Origin: Chitinophaga sp. S165
Lineage (GTDB): Bacteria; Bacteroidota; Bacteroidia; Chitinophagales; Chitinophagaceae
DNA: 64,000 nt
Assembly (NCBI RefSeq): GCF_003182155.1
Contig: NZ_QGTG01000001.1
Span: forward strand, 1,304,839 to 1,368,838
Direction of reading: 5' to 3'
Positions 56,711 to 64,000 of the stretch are shown here, piece by piece. Numbering within the stretch: the stretch's first letter is position 1; each line of letters opens with the position of its first letter. The position numbers and the translations under genes are program-made. Below the pieces are notes generated by a model. It did no database searches. It saw only the letters and a list, made by a program, of their open reading frames with translations, and was not told the DNA's origin.

Positions 56711-58948
56711 ATGCGGCATTGGGTTCAGGAAGTCAGGAATTTCGTTTATAGCTATCATTTCAGTACGGGATTACGTACTACCATTAGTGTGGTGGTACCT
56801 TCCATCGCATTTTCCATGATGGGCGACCTGCCTATGGGGATTGTGGTTTCCCTCGGCGCGCTGGCCACGGCGTTATCGGATGTAGCCGGTACAGCACTTC
56901 ACAAGCGTAATGGTATTCTGACCGCCATTGCATTTATATTCTTCACGGCCGTTGGCACAAGCCTTGTTGCCCCCTATCCCATTCTTATGACCGGCTGGAT
57001 ACTGGTTTGCTGTTTTGCCAACAGCATGTTGCTGGTATATGGCAACCGTGGAGGTAATATTGGCATTGCCTGTTTGCTGGTGATGGTGTCCATTCTCGGA
57101 GAGACGCCAAGTAGCCCTGCCAGCGCCATGATCGACTGCCTGTTAATACTGGGGGGCAGCGTCTGGTACGGTTTCCTGGCCCTCCTGCTCTGGCAGATCC
57201 GGCCTTATTTAAGCGTACAGCAGATGTTGTCAGAGTGTATCATAGAAACGGCCCACTACCTCGAAGAACGGGCGGGATTTTATGAGAAGGGCGCTGATAA
57301 AGACTTTGATGAGATCTTCAGATCTGTGCTCGCCCAGCAGGTGATCGTGAGTGAAAAACAGGAAGCTGTCCGTGAGCTGCTCCTCAAACGCAGGTCCGCA
57401 CAGCAGGGTTCTACAAGTATCAATAAGAGCATGGTGCTTATTTTCCTTGATATTGTAGACCTGCAGGAACAGATCATGGCTTCACAGACGGATTACCTGG
57501 CACTGCACAAGGACTTCGAAGAAACGGATATCCTGGAAAAGTTCCATACCCTTATCATGCAATTTGCTTCCGAACTGGAGCTGATCGGGACTGCGGTGGC
57601 CGCCGGACAACGTTCCCTGCCAAAAGCTAACCTACGGTATGAGATAGAGAAAGTGCAGCATGCTATTGCAGAAATCCGTAGAAAATTGCCGACGCTGAAA
57701 GAACGTGCCCGGATCATCACCCTTACCAGTATCCTGCATAATCTCCAGGATATGACACACCGTATTTATAACCTGCACCGTCTTACAAGACTAGAGAGGG
57801 TAAAAGATCAAACAATAGACCCACGTATACAACTGGCAAGTTTCACTACGCGTAATCGCTACGACCTGGAAACATTGCTGAACAACCTGACATTTCAATC
57901 ACATATCTTCCGGCATGCCCTGCGTGTAAGCATTGCGGCCGTTACAGGTTATTTGCTGGGACAGGTGCTACATCTGGACAGGGTGTACTGGGTGCTGCTG
58001 ACGATAGTCGTCATTCTAAAGCCCGGCTTTGGCATCAGTAAGACCAGGAGCTATCAGCGTATCATCGGGACTATTACAGGCGCCTTATTCGCCGCAGGCG
58101 TATTATTCACGACAGATAACACGACGATCATCTTCACTCTGATGCTGATCTGTATCCTGGGGGCGTACAGTTTTATGACGCAACAGTATACCATTAGTGT
58201 ATTCTTCACGACGCCTTTCGTTATATTCCTCTTACACTTCCTGCATCCCGCTCACCTGCAAAATGCGGAACTGCGTGTGCTGGACACCTTTATAGGCGTG
58301 GGCATAGCATTCCTTTCCAGCCTTTTACTGTGGCCAAGCTGGGAACACAACTACCTGCCCAGTTATATGACCAAGATGATGCAGGACAATGCACGTTACT
58401 TTGAACAGGTCATACGCCTCTATACCAAACAGGAGTTTGCGATAAATGATTTTAAACTTGCAAGAAAGGATACAAATGTGAGTGCGGCTAACCTGATGTC
58501 TGCCTTCCAGCGGATGTTATCCGAGCCTAAAAGCAAGCAGATACATGGTTCTGAGATCTATCACTTTGTGGTATTGAGCCATTCCATGATGTCTAACATT
58601 GCATCACTGGCCAATTATGGATTGGTGCATGGCGTCAGTTTTCCTAAACCGGAGTATAAGCTGATCCATCAGTACATGCAGCAGCATTTTGACTGCATCA
58701 TAAAATTACTGGAAGATCCTACCTATAAACCAGCCCAGCTGCCTGCCAGCATTGAAGCTTTTGAAACACTCGACGTAGAACTGGAAAGTATCTTCCAGCG
58801 CAGGCAGGAGGAGATCAACCAGGGTAAGGGAGATACTCCTCTCAGGGATGAGCTGCGGGAAACGAAGATCATCCGCGATCAGCTGCACGCCATGCTTTCA
58901 TTACTGAAAGACATGAAGAAAACGATCGATAAGACTATTGCTGATTGA
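56711..58948 (+). CDS. FUSC-family membrane protein, YccS-like
   Basis: The 745-residue protein has two clusters of hydrophobic segments: about six helices in residues 18-170 (TTISVVVPSIAFSMMGDLPM, ALATALSDVAGTALHKRNG) and about six at 395-560 (GYLLGQVLHLDRVYWVLLTI, VVILKPGFGISKTRSYQRI). The cytoplasmic halves between and after them are helical and charged. The section VYWVLLTIVVILKPGF with a following GTITGA matches the FUSC/YccS family of putative efflux proteins (fusaric acid or aromatic acid export). The substrate is unknown. The last 14 bases overlap the end of convergent bshC. Confidence 0.88.
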   Translation: MRHWVQEVRNFVYSYHFSTGLRTTISVVVPSIAFSMMGDLPMGIVVSLGALATALSDVAGTALHKRNGILTAIAFIFFTAVGTSLVAPYPILMTGWILVCCFANSMLLVYGNRGGNIGIACLLVMVSILGETPSSPASAMIDCLLILGGSVWYGFLALLLWQIRPYLSVQQMLSECIIETAHYLEERAGFYEKGADKDFDEIFRSVLAQQVIVSEKQEAVRELLLKRRSAQQGSTSINKSMVLIFLDIVDLQEQIMASQTDYLALHKDFEETDILEKFHTLIMQFASELELIGTAVAAGQRSLPKANLRYEIEKVQHAIAEIRRKLPTLKERARIITLTSILHNLQDMTHRIYNLHRLTRLERVKDQTIDPRIQLASFTTRNRYDLETLLNNLTFQSHIFRHALRVSIAAVTGYLLGQVLHLDRVYWVLLTIVVILKPGFGISKTRSYQRIIGTITGALFAAGVLFTTDNTTIIFTLMLICILGAYSFMTQQYTISVFFTTPFVIFLLHFLHPAHLQNAELRVLDTFIGVGIAFLSSLLLWPSWEHNYLPSYMTKMMQDNARYFEQVIRLYTKQEFAINDFKLARKDTNVSAANLMSAFQRMLSEPKSKQIHGSEIYHFVVLSHSMMSNIASLANYGLVHGVSFPKPEYKLIHQYMQQHFDCIIKLLEDPTYKPAQLPASIEAFETLDVELESIFQRRQEEINQGKGDTPLRDELRETKIIRDQLHAMLSLLKDMKKTIDKTIAD

Positions 58949-60530
58949 TAATGCCAAACTGGTCGGACAAAGGATCCAGGTTTTCCAGTAACATATCAAA
59001 AAATGCCGGTCCCTGTTGCACATACCAGGGCATAAAGTTCTCCTTTCTTTCCTGTAACGAGTTTGCCGGGAACAATCTTATTTTAAGGTTGCGGATCTGC
59101 TCCGTTTGCCAGCCAAACTTTTTCTTCTCTGCCTTCAGAAACTTATGTTCCAGCTTTCCGATAGATTTTACGGCCCTGGTGCGTTCGGCCGCCACGGAGG
59201 CCTCCAGTGTTACGTCTATCTCTCTCGCCTTCAGCACCAGGTCATCGAACAGTTTCTCCACCGCGGCATACTCATCTTTCAATACCAGCGCGGCATTCGT
59301 ATGTTCCTGCACAAACCTGTTCACCAACTCCTCCGTATCTTCAAAAAGATCTGTCACTGACAGTCCGAGTTTCTGCAGGCGTTCCCGGGAATTAGCATCT
59401 GTAAGCAGGAAAGAGTTACGCAATATCAACACAGGGAACGGTACCCTGTAATGGTCAAATAACGATTGCAGCTCCAGCCAGTAGGCAATCTCACCACCAC
59501 CACCAATGAATGCGATGTTAGGCAGGATAGTTTCCTGCAACATACCACGCAATATTACATTGGGGCTGAACTTTTCGGGATGTTCCTCCAGCTCTTTTTC
59601 AAGGTCATCAGCAGTAAATTCCACCGGCAGGTGCAACACTTTCCAGATGTCCCCTACCTGCACAATACGTTCACGGGAGGTTTCTGTCAGGTAAAACAGG
59701 TTGATTTCCCTGGGATTAGCCTGAACTTTATGATGCTTTGAAAGGGCTTCTATTGTTTCATTGACAATCCGGTACGACTGCTGCTTAAACAGTTCATCCT
59801 TCATGACGGGTATAAATAGCTTTTTCAGCTTCGGATTATCAGGTACCAGTACAACCAGTCCGTAACGGCCAAATAGTTCATTGACCAGGTAAAGGGTGGC
59901 TTCCTGAATATTCTTATGCCCGAGGTAGGCACGCTTTAACAGTTCGATCAGTTCTTCGGCATATGGTCCGTAGCCCAAAGCGTCTTTCACCTTTCCGATC
60001 AGCTCTTCAAATCCTTCGGGCTGCATACGTCCTACAGCTCCCTCCTGGTCAGTCGGCCAGGTGATCGTCTTACCATCAATGTAGACGTGGCCCAATTCAT
60101 CCAGGTCGGCGTCTTCGCTTCCCATGTAGTAAACGGGCACAAAATTATACTGCGGATATTGCGTCTTGAGCTTGCCAGCTAACTTAATGGTTTGCAATAT
60201 CTTGTAAACGAAGTATAAATAACCGGTGAAGATGTTCGGCTGATGTGCCGTGGTGATGGTAAAGGTCTGCTGATCCAGCAGGCTGTTAATATTATTACGA
60301 ACGTTGTCGGTAATGTCCAGGTGCTTATACTGTTCCTGCAAGGCAGCTACCAGGACGTCCCGCTGTTGTGGGAAGGCCTTCTTGGCGTTTATAACTGCCT
60401 CAAAATCAGGCTGTACCGGAGAGTACTTATAAAAAGGTCGGAGATTCGGATGCTCGGCCAGAAAATCTATTACCAATTGATTGAAATACCCGGTTTTACC
60501 ATACGGGATATGACTTACAGGTTGCTCCAT
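58935..60530 (-). CDS. bshC: Bacillithiol biosynthesis cysteine-adding enzyme
   Basis: The 531-residue protein matches BshC: TITTAHQPNIFTGYLYFVYK with the conserved HQ-x-x-x-F-T-G region, VPVYYMGSEDADLDELGHVY, and IAFIGGGGEIAYWLELQSLF. A C-terminal coiled coil (ERTRAVKSIGKLEHKFLKAE) is also typical. It adds cysteine to glucosamine-malate in the last step of bacillithiol synthesis, the low-molecular-weight thiol of many Bacteroidota and Firmicutes. bshA and bshB are not in the window. Start ATG at 60530. Confidence 0.93.
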   Translation of the reverse strand: MEQPVSHIPYGKTGYFNQLVIDFLAEHPNLRPFYKYSPVQPDFEAVINAKKAFPQQRDVLVAALQEQYKHLDITDNVRNNINSLLDQQTFTITTAHQPNIFTGYLYFVYKILQTIKLAGKLKTQYPQYNFVPVYYMGSEDADLDELGHVYIDGKTITWPTDQEGAVGRMQPEGFEELIGKVKDALGYGPYAEELIELLKRAYLGHKNIQEATLYLVNELFGRYGLVVLVPDNPKLKKLFIPVMKDELFKQQSYRIVNETIEALSKHHKVQANPREINLFYLTETSRERIVQVGDIWKVLHLPVEFTADDLEKELEEHPEKFSPNVILRGMLQETILPNIAFIGGGGEIAYWLELQSLFDHYRVPFPVLILRNSFLLTDANSRERLQKLGLSVTDLFEDTEELVNRFVQEHTNAALVLKDEYAAVEKLFDDLVLKAREIDVTLEASVAAERTRAVKSIGKLEHKFLKAEKKKFGWQTEQIRNLKIRLFPANSLQERKENFMPWYVQQGPAFFDMLLENLDPLSDQFGIINQQ

Positions 60531-60685
60531 ACGCTACACGCTGATTCTTTTAGATGCACGAAGGTATGGAATGAATCGAGAATCATCAATTACGAATTAC
60601 GAATGGTTAAAATATGGAAGGAGCGGAAGAAAACGGTATACCTCATCCTTTCTACAGTGTTCATTACGCCTTTCTGTCGGCTTAA

Positions 60686-60808
60686 TATAAGGTTACTAAA
60701 AGATCACCAAAAGGGCATTAAAAGGGCATCTATATATCCAATCGATATTGAAGTGACCTTTAAATGACCTTTTAACAGCGTTTTGGTAACCTTATATATA
60801 CCTTAGTG
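60686..60808. repeat. Second 11-bp-periodic inverted array
   Basis: Left of centre, 11-bp units run from 60689: AAGGTTACTAA, AAGATCACCAA, AAGGGCATTAA, AAGGGCATCTA. Right of centre, units in opposite sense run from 60754: TGACCTTTAAA, TGACCTTTTAA, CAGCGTTTTGG, TAACCTTATAT, ATACCTTAGTG. The outer arms TATAAGGTTACTAAAA (60686-60701) and TTTTGGTAACCTTATA (60781-60796) are complementary with one mismatch. The centre is near ATCGAT at 60741. Sequence differs from the array at 9124-9212 but the design is the same. It lies upstream of bshC and downstream of glgC. Confidence 0.8.
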
Positions 60809-60974
60809 AAACGGGATAGTAAACCTGTAACTATGAACTCAGAAGCCTTTTTAGGGCAATTATTAAAGACAATATCCTCATACAACTTGTAGGGCTGCAA
60901 TTGGCAAACGGATCACGATTCACACGGATCCCCCGAGTATTCAACTTAATCTGCGAAGAACGGACACGGAAATA
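60809..60974. other. Intergenic stretch without a supported gene
   Basis: Between the array and the glgC terminator there is one short frame at 60834-60893 (19 codons, MNSEAFLGQLLKTISSYNL). It is too short to support as a gene. Nothing else was recognised. Confidence 0.35.
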
Positions 60975-61005
60975 AAAAAGGCCGCGGGAATTTCCGCAGC
61001 CTTTT
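60975..61005 (-). terminator. Rho-independent terminator after glgC
   Basis: On the minus strand AAAAGGCTGCGG pairs with CCGCGGCCTTTT around a short loop and runs into a T-rich tail (TTTTTTATTT). It lies about 130 bases after the glgC stop, the end of the glgA-glgC unit. Confidence 0.85.
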
Positions 61006-61133
61006 ACTTGTTATTTGAGCTAAGAGGAAAATAATATCTTCCCTCTCATTTATACTTCATATGTGTTATATACCTGACGTTTACATGCCTCATTGGTGGA
61101 CCTGAACTGATCCGGGAGTTTCACGCTGCCGAT

Positions 61134-62408
61134 CTATATCACAAACCCATCCGGTAAGACCATCCCGTTCTTGATCACGACAATGCCATCTTTGACAGCG
61201 TATAGTTCATGATCGCCGTCAGGCAGTACTGTTCCGCTGACATTGATCATCACGTTATTTCCTATACTACAGTTCTTATCTATGATAGCGTTGTTGATCT
61301 GGCAGTTATCGCCTATACCCATTGGAGGATGGCCTTTTGCCTGGGCCTTGGCCAGGTCTTCCAACGTCTGGTAATGGTCGCTACCCATTACGTAGCTGTT
61401 GGTAATAACAGAGTTCCGTCCGATACGGGTCCTGATACCCACTACACAGCGCTCCAGGTGACTGTCCAGTATGATGCTACCGTCTGAGATAACGGTATTT
61501 TTCAAGGTACCGGAGATCTTTGCCGGTGGCAGCATACGTGCACGGGAATAGATGATCTGGGACTCATCGAAGAGGTTAAACTTAGGTATCTCGTCTGTGA
61601 GTCCGAGGTTAGCTTCCCAGAAGGAGCTGATGTTTCCGATATCAGTCCAATAGCCTGTATATTGATAGCTTACCACTTTCATGTCGGCGTTGATCGCGTA
61701 GGGAATCAATTCCTTCCCAAAGTCGGTAGAGGACTGCTGACCATTCAGGAGGTCATACAGCGTCTGACGGCTGAAGATATAGATACCCATGCTGGCGAGG
61801 TAGACCCTGCCTTCCTGCTGCATCTCTTCACTTACCGGAGAGGCCCAGGGCGCGAGAACGTCCTGTTTAGGCTTTTCGGTGAAGGAGGTGATCAGGGCTT
61901 TGTCGTCCGTTTTAAGGATCCCAAAATCGGAAGCGTCTTTAGCATTCACCGGGATGGTGGCTATTGAAACATCCGCCTGACTTTCTATGTGATGCTGTAG
62001 CATTTCACGGAAATCCATCTGGTAGAGCTGGTCGCCGGAAAGGATGAGCACATATTCAAACTCGTAGCTATCTATATGATGAAGACATTGACGCACGGCA
62101 TCTGCGGTACCCTGATACCAGGTTGGGTTGTCGGGCGTTTGTTCAGCTGCGAGAATATCTACAAAAGCTTTACTGAAATGGCTAAAGTGATAGGTATTCT
62201 TGATATGCTTATTCAGTGACGCGGAATTGAACTGAGTGAGCACGAAAATGCGGTTCATGTCGGCATTCAGGCAATTCGAAATTGGAATATCCACCAGGCG
62301 GTATTTACCAGCTACCGGTACGGCAGGTTTGGATCTCTTGCGCGTAAGGGGGTACAGGCGGGTTCCGGATCCGCCACCTAAGATAAGGGAGATAACTGCG
62401 TTAGACAT
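61134..62408 (-). CDS. glgC: Glucose-1-phosphate adenylyltransferase
   Basis: The 424-residue enzyme makes ADP-glucose from glucose-1-phosphate and ATP. The N-terminal nucleotidyltransferase domain has GGGSGTRLYPLTRKRSKPAV, PVAGKYRLVDIPISNCLNAD, and WYQGTADAVRQCL, and GDQLYQMDF holds a metal-binding Asp. The C-terminal half is a left-handed beta helix of hexapeptide repeats (CQINNAIIDKNCSIGNNVMI). The gene follows glgA by 36 bases, so both are expressed together for glycogen. Confidence 0.96.
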   Translation of the reverse strand: MSNAVISLILGGGSGTRLYPLTRKRSKPAVPVAGKYRLVDIPISNCLNADMNRIFVLTQFNSASLNKHIKNTYHFSHFSKAFVDILAAEQTPDNPTWYQGTADAVRQCLHHIDSYEFEYVLILSGDQLYQMDFREMLQHHIESQADVSIATIPVNAKDASDFGILKTDDKALITSFTEKPKQDVLAPWASPVSEEMQQEGRVYLASMGIYIFSRQTLYDLLNGQQSSTDFGKELIPYAINADMKVVSYQYTGYWTDIGNISSFWEANLGLTDEIPKFNLFDESQIIYSRARMLPPAKISGTLKNTVISDGSIILDSHLERCVVGIRTRIGRNSVITNSYVMGSDHYQTLEDLAKAQAKGHPPMGIGDNCQINNAIIDKNCSIGNNVMINVSGTVLPDGDHELYAVKDGIVVIKNGMVLPDGFVI

Positions 62409-62444
62409 ATATTACGATTCTTTGTTTCAGTTTTTGGGTTAGGA

Positions 62445-63866
62445 TCAGTGTACTACAATTGAGCTGTATAATTGCAGATATTCTGCAGCTGCACTGTCCC
62501 ATGAATGATCAAGCTGCATTATTGTTTCGCGGATATCATGCAATTTTGCAGTATCTCTGTAAAGCTCTACGGCACGGCCTACGGCAAGACACGCATCCCA
62601 TGCTGCAGCATGAATAAACCGGATGCCAAATCCACCGGGATCGCCGAAGTCTGTAACGGTATCTTTTAATCCGCCTACGCTGCGAACAATGGGGATTGTT
62701 CCATAACGCAATGCATACATCTGGTTCAATCCGCAGGGTTCCACCCGGCTTGGCATCAGCAAAAAGTCACTTCCCGCATAAATTCTGTGAGACAAAGCCT
62801 CATCATATCCAAACTGCACATTGAAATTTGCTTCGGTATATATTCTTGTTTGTTGCAATGACCATTCCACATGTGGATCTCCACTGCCCAACAACAGAAA
62901 ATTCAATTGTTGTTTCTGCTCATATATAGACCTGCCAATGATCTCGGGCAACAGATCTGCTCCTTTCTCTCCCACTAAACGACCTATAAAGGATATCAGC
63001 GGGAGTTCCGGATTGAGGTTAAACTGCTCACACAGCTGTTGCTTTATGTCACGTTTTGCTTGTACAAATGTCTGTTCATCATAATTGACTGGTAGCATAG
63101 GGTCCGTGGCAGGGTCCCAGACTTTTGTATCAATACCGTTCAATATACCAACAGCTTTCCCCCTTTCATAGTTCAGTAAATCTTCTAAACCGTTGGCACC
63201 GGTAAATAATTCTTCCATGTAACTGGGGGATACTGTTGTGAACCGCCAGGCGCATTTAATAGCTGCGGCCAGTGGATTGATGGCGCCGTCCCAGCCTAGA
63301 AGGCCGGCTTTCCAGAGATCGAAACCGGGTAACTGGTATAACCTTTCCCAGCCAAACTGACCCTGGTATTGGGCATTATGTATTGTTAAAACAGTAGCAA
63401 TATTTCTCAGACGCTCATACTTGTATGCATGCGTCATCATGAACGGGATCAATCCGGTGTGATAGTCATGCACATGCACAACATCCGGTTGATGCTGCCA
63501 TTCGTTCAGCCAGTCCAGTACTGCTACCTGGAACGCCAGGAAGCGTTCCGTATCATTGTAGTAGCCGTACACTTTTTCGGTATCCAGCAGCCGGGGAATA
63601 TCGACCAGGTAAAGGTCAAACCCCAGGAAGTTAGTTACTTCCCTCCATACGTTGAAGTGATACCAGCTGTGTCCTAACCAGCATCCTCCCTGGTGTACCA
63701 GTTCAAATTCGTGTGTGTGAAAAAAACGGGTATTATATGCAGGCATCACTACCTTGGCTATATGCCCTGCCTGGAACTGGTACTTGGGCAATGCTCCCAC
63801 TACATCCGCCAGACCTCCTACTTTGGCTACAGGGTAACACTCCGCGCTAACGTGTAATATCTCCAT
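62445..63866 (-). CDS. glgA: Glycogen synthase (ADP-glucose type)
   Basis: The 473-residue GT5 enzyme extends glycogen chains from ADP-glucose. The ADP-glucose-binding KVGGLADVVGALPKYQ is at the N-terminus, HVHDYHTGLIPFMMTHAYKY is in the first domain, and the second has ISFIGRLVGEKGADLLPEII and LLMPSRVEPCGLNQMYALRY with the E-x7-E-type acid pair. It is the first gene of the glgA-glgC operon. Start ATG at 63866; its promoter lies in the last 134 bases of the window but was not identified. Confidence 0.96.
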   Translation of the reverse strand: MEILHVSAECYPVAKVGGLADVVGALPKYQFQAGHIAKVVMPAYNTRFFHTHEFELVHQGGCWLGHSWYHFNVWREVTNFLGFDLYLVDIPRLLDTEKVYGYYNDTERFLAFQVAVLDWLNEWQHQPDVVHVHDYHTGLIPFMMTHAYKYERLRNIATVLTIHNAQYQGQFGWERLYQLPGFDLWKAGLLGWDGAINPLAAAIKCAWRFTTVSPSYMEELFTGANGLEDLLNYERGKAVGILNGIDTKVWDPATDPMLPVNYDEQTFVQAKRDIKQQLCEQFNLNPELPLISFIGRLVGEKGADLLPEIIGRSIYEQKQQLNFLLLGSGDPHVEWSLQQTRIYTEANFNVQFGYDEALSHRIYAGSDFLLMPSRVEPCGLNQMYALRYGTIPIVRSVGGLKDTVTDFGDPGGFGIRFIHAAAWDACLAVGRAVELYRDTAKLHDIRETIMQLDHSWDSAAAEYLQLYSSIVVH

Positions 63867-64000
63867 GCTTAACGATTAATACTGTTCTTTTAAATTACCT
63901 TGTAAAAAGCATATTACAAAGGATTGTCCAAACTTTATTTGGGGGTCTTTATCCTGCAATACACTGCTGATCTAAATCCTGACGTGCGGTCTAAGTTAAA

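Noticed and set aside
60834..60893. Short frame after the second 11-bp array (19 codons)
   Set aside because: Too short to support; no start signal or homologue can be judged.

Overview
The window looks like chromosomal DNA of a Bacteroidota bacterium, most probably Chitinophaga or a close relative. The evidence is large two-module FtsX/MacB permeases without partners, a TonB-dependent receptor with a carboxypeptidase-regulatory-like N-terminus, a secreted metalloprotease with a type IX secretion tail, futalosine-route menaquinone synthesis (MqnE), bacillithiol synthesis (BshC), TAnnTTTG-type promoter elements and weak Shine-Dalgarno sequences. No rRNA, prophage, transposase or CRISPR array is visible. 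One tRNA gene (tRNA-Cys) is present.

Layout. 1-4.7 kb: a truncated coiled-coil secreted protein and a compact minus-strand run of small unknown lipoproteins and membrane proteins. Three copies of a ~56-nt leader element occur here and a terminator closes the run. 4.8-18.7 kb: two FtsX-like permeases, a DUF92 protein, a GNAT enzyme, a Bacteroidota-specific unknown protein preceded by an 11-bp-periodic perfect palindrome, an outer-membrane barrel with a kinase-like front domain, an MFS exporter and a PepSY protein. 18.7-21.2 kb: a TonB-dependent siderophore receptor that forms an iron-uptake pair with the PepSY gene. 21.3-24.8 kb: an accessory patch with a putative HNH nuclease effector, a DUF1737 protein, a ~37-bp minisatellite and a HicA/HicB-like pair. 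25.2-30.7 kb: tRNA-Cys, nucleoside phosphorylase, dapF, a CorA transporter, a Nudix hydrolase, a queuosine-precursor transporter and a glycosyltransferase. 31.7-37.6 kb: a surface polysaccharide locus (GT2, flippase, GT2, WecB, GT4). 37.6-52.7 kb: NlpC/P60 hydrolase, dnaE, trxA, an M43 protease, mqnE, a DUF192 protein, a sigma-54 activator, a haem-binding dehydrogenase-like lipoprotein, a nucleoside transporter and a DUF4259 protein. 52.8-63.9 kb: smc, a FUSC-family protein, bshC, a second 11-bp-periodic inverted array, and the glycogen pair glgA-glgC.

The housekeeping genes are conventional. The least explained features are non-coding: two intergenic arrays of 11-bp units arranged symmetrically about a centre (9.1 kb and 60.7 kb), a minisatellite of two alternating half-units (23.5 kb), and the triplicated leader element in the small-lipoprotein cluster. 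The best candidates for undescribed biology are the 9.1-10.1 kb array with its adjacent unknown gene, and the 21.3-24.7 kb accessory patch. Assignments come from reading motifs by eye; no database search was possible.
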